Source: Opitutaceae bacterium (GTDB lineage: Bacteria; Verrucomicrobiota; Verrucomicrobiia; Opitutales; Opitutaceae). Taken from it: DNA of 64,000 nucleotides. The translations under genes were made by a program, and so were the position numbers. The number at the start of each line of letters is the position of its first letter. Position 1 is the stretch's first letter. The notes beneath the pieces are model-generated. The model was given only the letters and a program-made list of their open reading frames with translations, did not search any database and was not told where the DNA came from. Where the stretch lies: positions 124,001 through 188,000 of the forward strand of contig JAQTYQ010000004.1 in NCBI GenBank assembly GCA_028688225.1, written 5' to 3'. This document shows positions 32,648 through 41,445 of this stretch, in pieces.

Positions 32648-33253
32648 CTATTTGGTCAGATCGTACAGCGCGTAGCCGGCGAAGAGATTGGGGCGGAAGG
32701 CGCAGGGGGTATGCCAGTCGCCGCGCAGCAGCGCGCGGCGGGTGACGGTGATGCCCTTGGCGGCGCAGAAATGCTCGAAGTCGGCGATGGTCACCGGATT
32801 GGCCGGCCGGCTCTCGAACCACTCGGTGGTATAGACGGGATTCCGGGGCTTGCGGCCGGAAAAGAAGGCGTCGGCCCGGTTCTTCCAGTAGCCATGGTTG
32901 ACAAAGCCGACAGTGAGCGCGCGGCCCGCGCGCAGCGCCTCGAGGATGACGGCGGCCGGATCCGCCAGTTCCTGCACCGTGCGCGAGCAGATGACGCGGT
33001 CAAAAAAACGATCGGGGAACGCGCGCATGAACGCCTCCATGTCGCCCTGGTAGGCGGTGACGCCGCGGCGCACGCAGCCGAGAATCTTGTGGAAATCGAG
33101 GTCCACGCCCATCCCCCGCACCTGCTTGGTCTGCTGCAGGTAGTCGAGCAGCACGCCGCGGCCGCAGCCGAGGTCGAGCACGCGGCTGCCGGGCTCGACC
33201 CAGTCGCCGATGATCTGCATGTCGACGGTGCGCTTTTCGACGAGCTTGTTCAT
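32648..33253 (-). CDS. metW: MetW methionine biosynthesis protein
   Basis: A 201-residue methyltransferase-fold protein. It has VLDLGCGRGVLLDYL and the MetW-typical GMGVDLDFHKILGCVRRGV, then FDRVICSRTVQEL and the long GFVNHGYWKNRADAFFSGRKP segment. MetW partners MetX in homoserine acylation in many bacteria. Its ATG overlaps the metX stop by four bases, so the two are translated together. Confidence 0.9.
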   Translation of the reverse strand: MNKLVEKRTVDMQIIGDWVEPGSRVLDLGCGRGVLLDYLQQTKQVRGMGVDLDFHKILGCVRRGVTAYQGDMEAFMRAFPDRFFDRVICSRTVQELADPAAVILEALRAGRALTVGFVNHGYWKNRADAFFSGRKPRNPVYTTEWFESRPANPVTIADFEHFCAAKGITVTRRALLRGDWHTPCAFRPNLFAGYALYDLTK

Positions 33254-34410
33254 GGCGATGACGGCGAACCCAGGAAACTGCGCACCAGCGCGTAGAGCTC
33301 CTCGGACTCGAGCAGGAACGAGTCGTGACCGAGGTTGGTGGCCAGCTCGGCGTAACTGGCGCGTTTGCCGGCCCGCAGCAGTGCGAGCACGATCTCGCGG
33401 TTTTGCTCGGGCGGAAAAAGCCAGTCGCTGGCAAAGGCAACGCTGAGCGTCTCGGCCTCGACGGCGGCGAACGCCTGCTCGAGCGATCCGTAGGCGGCGG
33501 TGAGATCGAAGTGGTCGAGCGCGCGGGTGATGTAGAGGTAGGAATTGGCGTCGAAGCGGTTGATGAAGCTTTCGCCTTGGTGGCGCAGGTAGCTCTCGAC
33601 CTCGAACTGCACGTCGAAGGTGTACGCCGGGTTGTTCGCGGCGGCCTTGCGGCGGCGGCCGAACTTCAAGTCCATGCTCGCGTCGGAAAGATAGGTGATG
33701 TGCGCCATCATGCGGGCCACGGCCAGACCGACACGCGGGCCGCCGCCCCGGGGGTAGTCGCCGTGGTTCCAGTCGGGATCCTGCATGATGGCCTGGCGGC
33801 CGACCTCGTTGAAGGCGATGGCCTGGGCGCTTTCGCGCGCGGTCGTGGCCATCGGAATCAGACGCCGCACAAAAGCCGGATACTCAAGGCCCCACTGCAG
33901 CACCTGCATGCCGCCCATCGATCCGCCGATGACGGCCTGGAGCGAGGCCAGGCCGAGATGGTCGCACAGCAGTTTTTGTGCGCGCACCATGTCGCGGATG
34001 GTGACGAAAGGGAACGTCAGCCCGAACGGCCGCCCGGTGCGCGGGTCCAGCGACGAGGGGCCGCTCGATCCCTGGCAGCCGCCGAGCACGTTGACGCACA
34101 GGACGAAGAAACGGTTCGTGTCGACCGCCTTGCCGGGGCCGATGAAATTGTTCCACCAGCCGGGCTTGGGATCGGTGAGGGCGTGGATGCCGGCGCAGTG
34201 ATGGTCGCCGCTGAGCGCATGGCAGATGACGACGGCATTGTCGCGCGTGGCGTTGAGGCGGCCGTAGGTTTCGTAGCGCAGCGTGAAGCCGGGCAGCACT
34301 TGGCCGCTCTCACAGGTGAAGGACGCCGGATGAACAAAGTCGTGCGGCTCGACCAAGCCCACCTCGCCGGACTCCGGGGGCAGGAGGGGAATATCTTCAG
34401 CGTCGTTCAT
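33250..34410 (-). CDS. metX: Homoserine O-acetyltransferase
   Basis: A 386-residue alpha/beta-hydrolase. Nucleophile Ser is in GGSMGGMQVLQW, Asp in SDWLFPPEQ and His in GHDSFLLE. The block CHALSGDHHCAG and GWWNNFIGPGKAVDTNRFF are typical of MetX. It acylates homoserine, the first committed step to methionine by direct sulfhydrylation or trans-sulfuration. Whether it uses acetyl- or succinyl-CoA cannot be settled by eye. No SAM riboswitch is recognisable upstream; instead there is a repeat-rich leader. Confidence 0.9.
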   Translation of the reverse strand: MNDAEDIPLLPPESGEVGLVEPHDFVHPASFTCESGQVLPGFTLRYETYGRLNATRDNAVVICHALSGDHHCAGIHALTDPKPGWWNNFIGPGKAVDTNRFFVLCVNVLGGCQGSSGPSSLDPRTGRPFGLTFPFVTIRDMVRAQKLLCDHLGLASLQAVIGGSMGGMQVLQWGLEYPAFVRRLIPMATTARESAQAIAFNEVGRQAIMQDPDWNHGDYPRGGGPRVGLAVARMMAHITYLSDASMDLKFGRRRKAAANNPAYTFDVQFEVESYLRHQGESFINRFDANSYLYITRALDHFDLTAAYGSLEQAFAAVEAETLSVAFASDWLFPPEQNREIVLALLRAGKRASYAELATNLGHDSFLLESEELYALVRSFLGSPSSP

Positions 34411-34424
34411 GGCGGCCCGCTATT

Positions 34425-34562
34425 AACCACAGATGGACGCGGATGAACACAGATTTTTGCGTCATGGCGCGGGACGCCATGACAAACGAATGCGGCGCGC
34501 CCAGCGGTCGCGCCCTACCTCCGCCAAGGGAGATAGGTAGGGACGGACCGCCGGGCCGTCCG
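34425..34562. repeat. Intergenic repeats upstream of metX
   Basis: ACCACAGATGGACGCGGATGAACACAGAT, a common dispersed intergenic string, is followed by CAGCGGTCGCGCCCTACCT and an opposed GGTAGGGACGGACCGC/GGGCCGTCCGTCC. The same CAGCGGTCGCGCCCTACCT and GGGACGGACCGC units recur at 54650-54718 in a different order, so this is one dispersed repeat family. It occupies the region where a metX promoter would be expected. Confidence 0.6.
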
Positions 34563-34601
34563 TCCGAGACCGGTGAGGCGGACATCGCGGCGAGTCCGCG
34601 C

Positions 34602-35357
34602 TTATCCCGCGTTCGCCTGCTCGCTGAGCGCGTCGTCCATCTCTTCATTCGAGAAGACGTTCTGGACGTCGTCGAGCTCCTCCAGCGCCTCCTGCAGCTT
34701 CACGAGCGAGCGGGCGCTGTCGAGACTGGTGACGGGAACCGTCTGGACGGGCACGTAGGCGATCTCGGCGGAATCGGGTTTGAGGCCTTTTTTCTCGAGG
34801 GCATGGCTGACGGCGTCGAAGGCCCGGATGGCGCAGCGGATCTCGAAACCCTGTTCGGTGGTGATGACATCGTCGGCGCCGACCTCGAGGGCAAGCTCCA
34901 CCAGCGCATCCTCGGTGGCCTTGTCCTTGCTGAGGAGAAACTGGCCGCAGTGCTGGAACTTGAACAGCACGGCGCCCGCGCCGGCAAGGTTGCCGCCGAA
35001 GCGGGTGAAGACGCTGCGCACCTCGGAGGCGGCGCGATTCTTGTTGTCGGTCGTCACCTGCACAATCATGGCGACGCCGCCGGGGGCGTAGCCTTCGTAG
35101 GTCACCTCGTCGTAGACCACGCCGGGCAGCTCGCCGGTGCCCTTTTTGATGGCCCGGTCGATGTTGTCCGCGGGCATGTTGGCCTCGCGCGCCTTCATCA
35201 GGATGGTGCGCAGCCGCGGATTCATCCCCGGGTCGCCCCCGCCGGCCTTCGCGGAAATGGTGATGTCGCGCGCGAGGCGGCTGAACACCTTGCCTCGACG
35301 GGCGTCGGTGATCCCCTTGTAGTGTTTGAGTTTGGCCCACTTGCTATGACCAGCCAT
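34602..35357 (-). CDS. yebC: YebC/PmpR-family protein
   Basis: A 251-residue YebC family protein, starting MAGHSKWAKLKHYKG and carrying NMPADNIDRAIKKGTGE and YEGYAPGGVAMIV. The family includes DNA-binding regulators and, in recent work on YebC2/TACO1, ribosome factors that relieve polyproline stalling. Which role applies cannot be told here. It is downstream of yidC on the same strand. Confidence 0.9.
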   Translation of the reverse strand: MAGHSKWAKLKHYKGITDARRGKVFSRLARDITISAKAGGGDPGMNPRLRTILMKAREANMPADNIDRAIKKGTGELPGVVYDEVTYEGYAPGGVAMIVQVTTDNKNRAASEVRSVFTRFGGNLAGAGAVLFKFQHCGQFLLSKDKATEDALVELALEVGADDVITTEQGFEIRCAIRAFDAVSHALEKKGLKPDSAEIAYVPVQTVPVTSLDSARSLVKLQEALEELDDVQNVFSNEEMDDALSEQANAG

Positions 35358-35364
35358 GGCAGGA

Positions 35365-35421
35365 GTGAAAGTGAAAGTGAAAGTGAAAGTGGAAGTGGAG
35401 GCGGGAGGCGGGAGGCGGGAG
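35365..35421. repeat. Simple tandem repeats: six GTGAAA-type hexamers, three GCGGGAG heptamers
   Basis: Six units of GTGAAA (the last two varied to GTGGAA and GTGGAG) at 35365-35400 are followed by three GCGGGAG units at 35401-35421. They lie directly upstream of the yebC start, so length changes by slippage could alter its leader. The purine-only strand is notable. Confidence 0.85.
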
Positions 35422-35450
35422 GCGAAGCATGCCCTGAACCAGCAGGTGTT

Positions 35451-37253
35451 CTACTTCTTACCCTTCCTTTTTGCCGGCGTCACGTTCTTCATGCCGTCCG
35501 GGCCGGCGGCGGGGGCGGGCTCGTCGTCCTTCATGCGGTTGATGACGAGCTGCTGGATGATGGTGAAGACACCGTTGACGGTAGAATAGAGCGCGAGCGC
35601 ACAGGAAAAACTGTAACAGAACAGGGTGAAAATCACCGGCATGAATTTCATCATCTTCGCCTGCGCGTTGTCGACCGTCGGCTGCGGGGTCAGACGCATC
35701 TGGTAGAGCATGGTGGCGCCCATGAGCAGCGGCATGATGTTCAGCGGAAATCCAAGGAAGTGGGCGACCGTGTCGGGCGCGGAGAGATCCGGAGCCCAAA
35801 GGAAGCTTTGGAACCGCAGCTCGGCGGTGCTCTGCAGCATGGTGAAGAAGCCGATGAAGAGCGGCATGGTGATGAGGATCGGCAGGCAGCCGCCCATCGG
35901 ATTGATCTTGTGCGCCTTGAACAGCTCGAGGGTCGCCTGGTTGAGCTTCTGCGGGTTGTCCTTGTGCTTCTCGCGCAGGGCCTGGATCTCGGGCTGGAAC
36001 TTCTGCATGCGCTTGGCGGAACGCGAGGCCGCCAGGGTGAAGGGCAGGGTGACGGTCTTGATGATGAGCGTCATCAGGATGATCGCGAAGCCCCAATTGC
36101 CCACCCAGCGATGCGTCCAGTTCATGAGGGTGTTCATGAACGGTGCGACGTAGCCGCAGAGAAAAATCCGCATGTACCAGTTCGAGTCATACTGCATGAC
36201 CTTGTCTTCGCCGTTCGGGAACTGGGCGAGGCGCCGGTATTCCTTGGGGCCGACGAAGAGGTTCCCCGCGAGCGTCGCCGAGCCGGCAGGAGCGAGCACG
36301 GGCAGGTCGAAGCGCTCCGCGCCGGTCAGGCCGACGTTGGGGCGCTGCGAACCGGGGAAGGGCGGCAGGTCGATGCGCCGCGTGACGACGGCCACACCGG
36401 GTTTGTCCGCCGTGAAGATGCTGGCGAAAAACTGGTTCTTCACCGAGGCCCAGACAATGGGGCCGCTCTTTTCCACGAAGGATTTGGGCGTGGTGTCCCG
36501 GCCGAACATGCGTCCGATGAAGCCGGCGCCCTCGAGCGCGCCGCGATCGGTGAATTGGGTCCTGTTGCCGTCGTCGCTCGCGACGTTGAGATATTGGCCA
36601 TAGTCGTTGAGGTTGACGAGCGACGCCGTGCCGAGGCTGAGCGCGACGCGGGGCAGCGTCACGGCCTCGGTCGTCAAATTGCGGAAGGTGGTTTCCTGCC
36701 GGACCACGTAGGGATCGCCGGCCGGGTCGCCCGGGGCGCGGATGGCATAGCGGCGGGTGACCTCCAGGCGGTGGTCAAGCACGAGGCGATAGACGGCCTC
36801 GGTCGGCGTCGAGGAAACGAGTTCGTAGCGCGCCGTGCGGTCGAGACCGGGGAACGAATCCTCCGTGAACGCCAGGATCGGGTCGGCGTGGAGCTGGTTG
36901 AAGACATAGTGGCCGGGTTTGCCCAGCTCGGCGTCGTATTTCCGGAAAGCGACGTCGCGGATGGCCCCGCCGAAATCGGTGAGATGCACCTCGACGAAGT
37001 CGTTGTAGAGCGTGGTGACTGTCGCCTCGGTGCTGTCCTTGGCGACGGCGGCGAAGGTGGCGTCCGACGGCATGACCGGCGGCGGCAGGGCGGCGGGATT
37101 CGCCGGCGCGGACGTCACGGGCGGGAAACTAGGCGGTTGGCCGATTTCCGGCGCGTGCGGCGCCGCGGGCGGCGAAAGACGCGAGCCGAGGTAGAGGCTG
37201 ACAAACGCCGCGGCCAGCAACAGGGCACCGATCAAGGTGTTCTTTTTATCCAT
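35451..37253 (-). CDS. yidC: Membrane protein insertase YidC
   Basis: A 600-residue Gram-negative-type YidC. It has an N-terminal anchor (TLIGALLLAAAFVSLYLG), a large periplasmic P1 domain of ~300 residues, then the conserved insertase core (NWGFAIILMTLIIKTVTLPF, MGGCLPILITMPLFIGFF, PVIFTLFCYSFSCALALY). It inserts proteins into the inner membrane with or after SecYEG. It belongs to the rpmH-rnpA-yidD-yidC cluster. Confidence 0.95.
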   Translation of the reverse strand: MDKKNTLIGALLLAAAFVSLYLGSRLSPPAAPHAPEIGQPPSFPPVTSAPANPAALPPPVMPSDATFAAVAKDSTEATVTTLYNDFVEVHLTDFGGAIRDVAFRKYDAELGKPGHYVFNQLHADPILAFTEDSFPGLDRTARYELVSSTPTEAVYRLVLDHRLEVTRRYAIRAPGDPAGDPYVVRQETTFRNLTTEAVTLPRVALSLGTASLVNLNDYGQYLNVASDDGNRTQFTDRGALEGAGFIGRMFGRDTTPKSFVEKSGPIVWASVKNQFFASIFTADKPGVAVVTRRIDLPPFPGSQRPNVGLTGAERFDLPVLAPAGSATLAGNLFVGPKEYRRLAQFPNGEDKVMQYDSNWYMRIFLCGYVAPFMNTLMNWTHRWVGNWGFAIILMTLIIKTVTLPFTLAASRSAKRMQKFQPEIQALREKHKDNPQKLNQATLELFKAHKINPMGGCLPILITMPLFIGFFTMLQSTAELRFQSFLWAPDLSAPDTVAHFLGFPLNIMPLLMGATMLYQMRLTPQPTVDNAQAKMMKFMPVIFTLFCYSFSCALALYSTVNGVFTIIQQLVINRMKDDEPAPAAGPDGMKNVTPAKRKGKK

Positions 37254-37310
37254 TAAGGAGAGATGGTGAAGGTGAGAATGAAAAGGGAAGAGGGCAGGAG
37301 CGGCCGGTGT

Positions 37311-37700
37311 TCAGCGGGCGCAGCCAAAACCGTGAGGGTCTGGCTCTGCGCCGGCGGGCGGGCGGATGGTCTGAGCCCAAACGCGCACGCATTTGGCTGC
37401 AGGATGCGCTCGCGGGACCGGATCAAAGCCGCCCGGATGCAGGGGATGGCATTTCAGCAGGCGGCGGAGCGACAGCCACGCGCCGGCCAGGGCGCCGTGC
37501 TCGCGCACCGCCTGCGCGGCGTATTGCGAGCAGGTCGGATGAAAACGGCAGCCGCACGCCGGGCCCAGCACCACCGGCAGCACCGGCGAAAGCGTGCGCC
37601 GGTAAAGCCAGATCAAGCCCAGCAGGCCGCGCGCGGGCAGCGACGCAGCCAGCGTGATCACACGCCAGAGGATCGAGGAAGCTCCGCCGGATGAGTTCAT
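37311..37700 (-). CDS. yidD: Membrane protein insertion efficiency factor YidD
   Basis: A 129-residue YidD. The core [30 protein letters not shown] and [15 protein letters not shown] is diagnostic. It assists YidC-dependent insertion at the inner membrane face. The last ~30 residues are an unconserved tail. Its start overlaps the rnpA stop by four bases. Confidence 0.93.
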   Translation of the reverse strand: MNSSGGASSILWRVITLAASLPARGLLGLIWLYRRTLSPVLPVVLGPACGCRFHPTCSQYAAQAVREHGALAGAWLSLRRLLKCHPLHPGGFDPVPRAHPAAKCVRVWAQTIRPPAGAEPDPHGFGCAR

Positions 37701-38065
37701 GCTTGGCCACCCCGGATGCGCCGACAGGCATCGATGAACTTCGCCTCGGCCTCGTGAAAGGCAAGCCGGTTGAGCGAGGCGCGTGCCACCAGCAGGAGAT
37801 CGGTCCCGGAAGGAAGGAGCGTCTGGTGGCGGCGGAAGAGCTCACGCAGACGGCGTTTGGCGGCGTTGCGGCGCACCGCGCCGCCCACCGCGGCGGCTGA
37901 GGCCACCACGCCCACCCGCGCCAGCGACGATCCGGTCGCGGCGCCGGCAGGATCGCGGCTTCGCCACCACACGGTGAAGGCCCCGCCGTCGAGACGGCGA
38001 CCCTGCGCACGCACCTGGCGGAAGTCGTTCTGTCGCCGCAGATGCTGCTCGGTGCGCATGTGCAT
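37697..38065 (-). CDS. rnpA: Ribonuclease P protein component
   Basis: About 122 residues. [19 protein letters not shown] starts the domain, and the RNA-binding signature is [19 protein letters not shown]. It is the protein subunit that helps the P RNA mature tRNA 5' ends. Start at 38065 (MHMRTEQHL) fits the family; the long upstream frame is antisense-like. A start at 38059 is possible. It lies between rpmH and yidD as in most bacteria. Confidence 0.9.
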   Translation of the reverse strand: MHMRTEQHLRRQNDFRQVRAQGRRLDGGAFTVWWRSRDPAGAATGSSLARVGVVASAAAVGGAVRRNAAKRRLRELFRRHQTLLPSGTDLLLVARASLNRLAFHEAEAKFIDACRRIRGGQA

Positions 38066-38136
38066 CGGTGGAAATGGAACCGGCGCGAATCGGAGCAGGC
38101 TGACTGCGGATGAGGACAGCAAGGGCGCGAACGCAC

Positions 38137-38274
38137 TCAGGCGACCGTCAGGCGCTTGCGGCCCTTGTGGCGGCGGGAAGCGAGCACCTTGCGACCGCTT
38201 TTGGTGGACATGCGGGCGCGGAAGCCGATGCGGCGCACGCGCTTTTTGCGGTGGGGGCGGAATGTAGGTTGCAT
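38137..38274 (-). CDS. rpmH: 50S ribosomal protein L34
   Basis: A 45-residue basic protein ([18 protein letters not shown], then [20 protein letters not shown]), unmistakable as bL34. It heads the rpmH-rnpA-yidD-yidC operon. dnaA is not next to it here; an SRAP gene lies divergently upstream instead. Confidence 0.95.
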   Translation of the reverse strand: MQPTFRPHRKKRVRRIGFRARMSTKSGRKVLASRRHKGRKRLTVA

Positions 38275-38387
38275 GATTTTGTCGAAAAAAGAGGGTCAAG
38301 GTGACCGGAGCCGCTCTGGGGTGTCAAGGACGGGCTTGGGTGTGTTTCAGGGTTTCACTCCGCCCGGAAAACCGCCAGCCTTGGCGC

Positions 38388-39110
38388 ATGTGCTACCGCT
38401 ATCTGCTGCAGGTGGAAGCGCTGCAGGCGTTGGCGGAGCGCCTGGAAGTCATCTGCCCCGCCGGCTGGCGGTCGCGCTACAACCTTGCCCCCGGTGAGCC
38501 CATTCCCGTGGTGCGGATGCGTTCCGCCGCCACGGCGCGGGAAGTCGCCATGCTGCGCTGGGGACTGGTGCCGGGCTGGGCCCGGGAGAACGATGCCGCC
38601 CGGGCGCCGGCCAACGCCCGGGCGGAAAGCCTGGCGGACCGGCCGACCTTCCGCGACGCCTACCGCCACCGCCGGTGTCTCATTCCGGCCAGCGGCTTCT
38701 ATGAGTGGCAGGGCCGGGGCCGACGCCGGCAACCCTACCTGTTTCGCCTGCGCGGCGAGGCGGCGTTCGGTTTCGCCGGCCTGTGGGAGGCATGGCCTGA
38801 TCCCGCCTCCGGACGGAAGCTGGAAACCTGTGCGATCATCACCACCGCGCCCAATGAGCTGATGCGTCCCATCCATGACCGCATGCCGGCCATCCTCGCA
38901 CTGGAGGACTGCGGACGCTGGCTCGATTCCCGCCGCGTGCAACCGCGGGAACTCGCCCCGCTGCTGCGCCCTTTTCCCGCCGAGGCGATGACCGCCACTC
39001 CACTCACCAACCGCGTGAACAACCTCCGCCACGATGATCCCGCCTGCCTCGAACCGGCGCCCGCCCTGGACCGGGATGGCGATCCGGCGCAGCTTTCGCT
39101 CGGTTGGTGA
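38388..39110 (+). CDS. SRAP (YedK/HMCES-type) abasic-site-binding protein
   Basis: A 240-residue protein starting MCYRY, so Cys2 becomes the N-terminal residue that crosslinks abasic sites. Further motifs are YNLAPGEPIPVV, WGLVPGWA, NARAES, the catalytic-type Glu in PASGFYEWQG and His in HDRMPAIL. SRAP proteins form a covalent thiazolidine link to abasic sites in single-stranded DNA, shielding them. The start at 38388 is forced by the Met-Cys rule. Confidence 0.92.
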   Translation: MCYRYLLQVEALQALAERLEVICPAGWRSRYNLAPGEPIPVVRMRSAATAREVAMLRWGLVPGWARENDAARAPANARAESLADRPTFRDAYRHRRCLIPASGFYEWQGRGRRRQPYLFRLRGEAAFGFAGLWEAWPDPASGRKLETCAIITTAPNELMRPIHDRMPAILALEDCGRWLDSRRVQPRELAPLLRPFPAEAMTATPLTNRVNNLRHDDPACLEPAPALDRDGDPAQLSLGW

Positions 39111-39225
39111 CCGGGCCCACCGGACGCGCCGACAAGACTTCGACATTTTCATGGATCAGGCGCAATTTGACAGAACCGGCACCCGCATGTAAGAGACCGT
39201 TGGTCCGCAGCCACCACTCCTATCC

Positions 39226-39996
39226 ATGCACTTGTCCGTCACCTTCCTCCAGCGCGGCCTCCTGATGGCCGCTTTTGCCCTCCCGGCCGCCGTCCTTCAC
39301 GCCACCGACTCCTTCGAGGGCCGGGTGGAGATGAAACTCACCAGCGCTGAGCGCGGCGATCCGCACGTCATCAATTACGCCCTCAAGGAGGGCAAACTGC
39401 GCTTTGATTTCCCGAAAGATCAACCCGGACGGGAGCAGGGCGGGGGCAGCGGCGCGATGATCGTCGATTTCGGCAAGCGCGAGACGCTGATCCTCATGGA
39501 GATGCCCGACCGTCAGGGCGGAGCGCCGCGCAAGATGTATATGCGTCGCCCGCTCCCGCAGCCGGGCGAAGTGCAGCCCAACCGTGGCGGGGCCGACGAG
39601 CCGGTCAGCAGTCCCGTCGCCACCGGCCGCACGGAGGTCATTGCCGGCTACAAGGCCGCCGAATACACGGTGACCGGCAAGAACGGCGATATCCACGAAC
39701 TCTGGCTGGCGAAGGGGCTGGGTAATTTCATGTTCCCGGCCGCGCAGAATCCAATGGGTCACGGCCGCCCGGCGAACGCGCCTGCCTGGGAAAAGCTTGT
39801 CCGGAACGGTGGTTTTTTCCCGCTGCGCGTCATCACCCGTGACACCGGTGGCCGCGAGAAGACGCGTCTGGAGGTGACGAAGATCGAGAAAATCGCGCTG
39901 CCCGATACACTCTTCACCCCCGAGGGCTACAGCGAATTTCAAATCCCCGGTTTGGGCGGCGGACTTCCGGGCGGCCTCAATCCGTTCAAGCGCTAA
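39226..39996 (+). CDS. Exported DUF4412-like protein
   Basis: A 256-residue secreted protein. The signal peptide (LMAAFALPAAVLHA) is followed by FEGRVEMKLTSAE, a LolA/LolB-like beta fold pattern of DUF4412 (EGKLRFDFP, GYKAAEYTVTGKNGDIHELW, FTPEGYSEFQIP). Function is unknown; the fold may bind a lipid in the periplasm. It is followed by ~230 bases with nothing recognised. Confidence 0.75.
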   Translation: MHLSVTFLQRGLLMAAFALPAAVLHATDSFEGRVEMKLTSAERGDPHVINYALKEGKLRFDFPKDQPGREQGGGSGAMIVDFGKRETLILMEMPDRQGGAPRKMYMRRPLPQPGEVQPNRGGADEPVSSPVATGRTEVIAGYKAAEYTVTGKNGDIHELWLAKGLGNFMFPAAQNPMGHGRPANAPAWEKLVRNGGFFPLRVITRDTGGREKTRLEVTKIEKIALPDTLFTPEGYSEFQIPGLGGGLPGGLNPFKR

Positions 39997-40225
39997 ACCA
40001 GCGCGCCGCCCGGGGGATTTCCGGCTTCCCGTGCCACCGGCTTGCCAGCGGCGGATATCCTTGGCTTGGTGCGGAAAACCGCCGGTGGCCAAACCGGGAT
40101 TCATGCGCCGCATCAAGCACTTGGAGGGAAACCTCCGCCCGGTGCCAGCAGATCGCCTACTGAGGCCGATGGGCTCTCGCCTCGGAAACTTTTTTGTGTA
40201 GCGTGCGTCTAACGAGCCAAACGCC

Positions 40226-40756
40226 ATGAAAACGAAGGTCTTCATTCTTGCCATGTTGCTCAGTACGGGCGCCGGGCTGGCTTTCGCAGCCGATCCGGCG
40301 ACGGCCAAGCCGGAGTCGCAGGTGGCGGTCGTCTATGTCGACCCGGAGAAATTCACGGATGTGAAGCAGGAGAACTGGACCGAGAATTCCACTAACCTGC
40401 TCGATCAGCTCAAAGAGTTCATGACCGAGACGGGTGCGCGCTACGTGCCGGCCGGCATGCATCTCGAGATCAAGGTCACCGACGTCGATCTGGCCGGCGA
40501 CTTCGAACCGTGGCGCGGCCCGGATTTTGACCACGTCCGCGTCATCAAGGACATCTATCCACCCCGCATCAAACTGGAGTTCAGCCTGACCGACGAGAAA
40601 GGCAAGGTGGTCAGCTCAGGCAAGCGCGCCCTGACTGATCTGGCCTACCAGATGCGGAGCACGACCATCCTGCCGCGGGACGACTACCTGCGTCACGAGA
40701 AGGAACTGCTGCGGGACTGGTTCTACGACGAATTCAACAGCCTGCGCAAAGGCTGA
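40226..40756 (+). CDS. Exported DUF3016 protein
   Basis: A 176-residue protein with a signal peptide (MKTKVFILAMLLSTGAGLAFA). It shows the DUF3016 pattern VVYVDPEKFTDVK, LEIKVTDVDLAGDFEPWRG and a C-terminal RHEKELLRDWFYDEF. It is periplasmic or envelope-associated; its role is unknown. Confidence 0.85.
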   Translation: MKTKVFILAMLLSTGAGLAFAADPATAKPESQVAVVYVDPEKFTDVKQENWTENSTNLLDQLKEFMTETGARYVPAGMHLEIKVTDVDLAGDFEPWRGPDFDHVRVIKDIYPPRIKLEFSLTDEKGKVVSSGKRALTDLAYQMRSTTILPRDDYLRHEKELLRDWFYDEFNSLRKG

Positions 40757-40830
40757 ACGCGCCCGGCCCGGAGCGGCGTGCGTCCAGATAATTGTTTTCG
40801 CGCGGCCGCGGATCTTCTACGTTCGCGGCC

Positions 40831-41214
40831 GTGGTTATCTCCCCCGAAACGGAACGCATCGACAAATGGCTGTGGGCCGTGCGCATCTTCAAGACGCGCA
40901 GCCTGGCCACCGACTCGTGCCGCGCCGGCAGTGTCACGGTGAACGGCCAGCCGGTGAAATCCTCCCGCGGCGTACGTCCCGGCGAAATCGTCGTCGTGCG
41001 GCAGGGGCTCGTCCACCGCACGCTCAAGGTGCGGGCGGTGCCGCCGGCGCGTGTGGGCGCCAGGCTCGTCGCAACCTACTGTGAGGAACAGACGCCGCCG
41101 GCCGAATTCGAGAAGGCGCGGCGGCAGCGCGTGCAACAGTTTCTCGCCCGGGCCAAGGGTTCGGGTCGCCCAACCAAGCGCGACCGGCGCTTGATCGACC
41201 GGCTCCTCGGCTGA
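40831..41214 (+). CDS. hslR: S4-domain RNA-binding protein, HslR/Hsp15-like
   Basis: About 127 residues from a GTG start. RIDKWLWAVRIFKTRSLATD opens the S4 fold, VNGQPVKSSRGVRPGEIV continues it, and the basic C-terminus GSGRPTKRDRRLIDRLL is Hsp15-like. Hsp15 rescues 50S subunits carrying broken-off nascent chains. The frame is open to 40792, so the exact start is uncertain; GTG at 40831 matches the family start. Confidence 0.85.
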   Translation: MVISPETERIDKWLWAVRIFKTRSLATDSCRAGSVTVNGQPVKSSRGVRPGEIVVVRQGLVHRTLKVRAVPPARVGARLVATYCEEQTPPAEFEKARRQRVQQFLARAKGSGRPTKRDRRLIDRLLG

Positions 41215-41445
41215 GCGGCACGCGGCATCTCTCCCCATGACCGATCTCACTGCGCGATTCGCGGCCGGGATGCAGGCGACCGGCCGGCGCCGCGTCAACG
41301 GTCATGCCGCATCCAGGCGCATCAACCGCGCCATCCCGATGCCCGAGGACATCAAGGCGGAGCACCGCATCGGAATGCCGCCGGCCCGGCGCGTCCGCGG
41401 CAGGTTCGCCGGCGGAACCCCGCGCCTGGTTCGCAGACCGTGTTC

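Noticed and set aside
34411..34600. SAM riboswitch upstream of metX
   Set aside because: No SAM-I or SAM-II core sequence is recognisable; the region is made of dispersed repeats.
35365..35421. Possible CRISPR-like array
   Set aside because: Units are 6-7 bases without spacers; simple tandem repeats only.
34443..37256. 937-codon plus-strand open frame
   Set aside because: It lies opposite yebC and yidC and its composition (HGDEDRQAAHRID-like) is that of an antisense frame.
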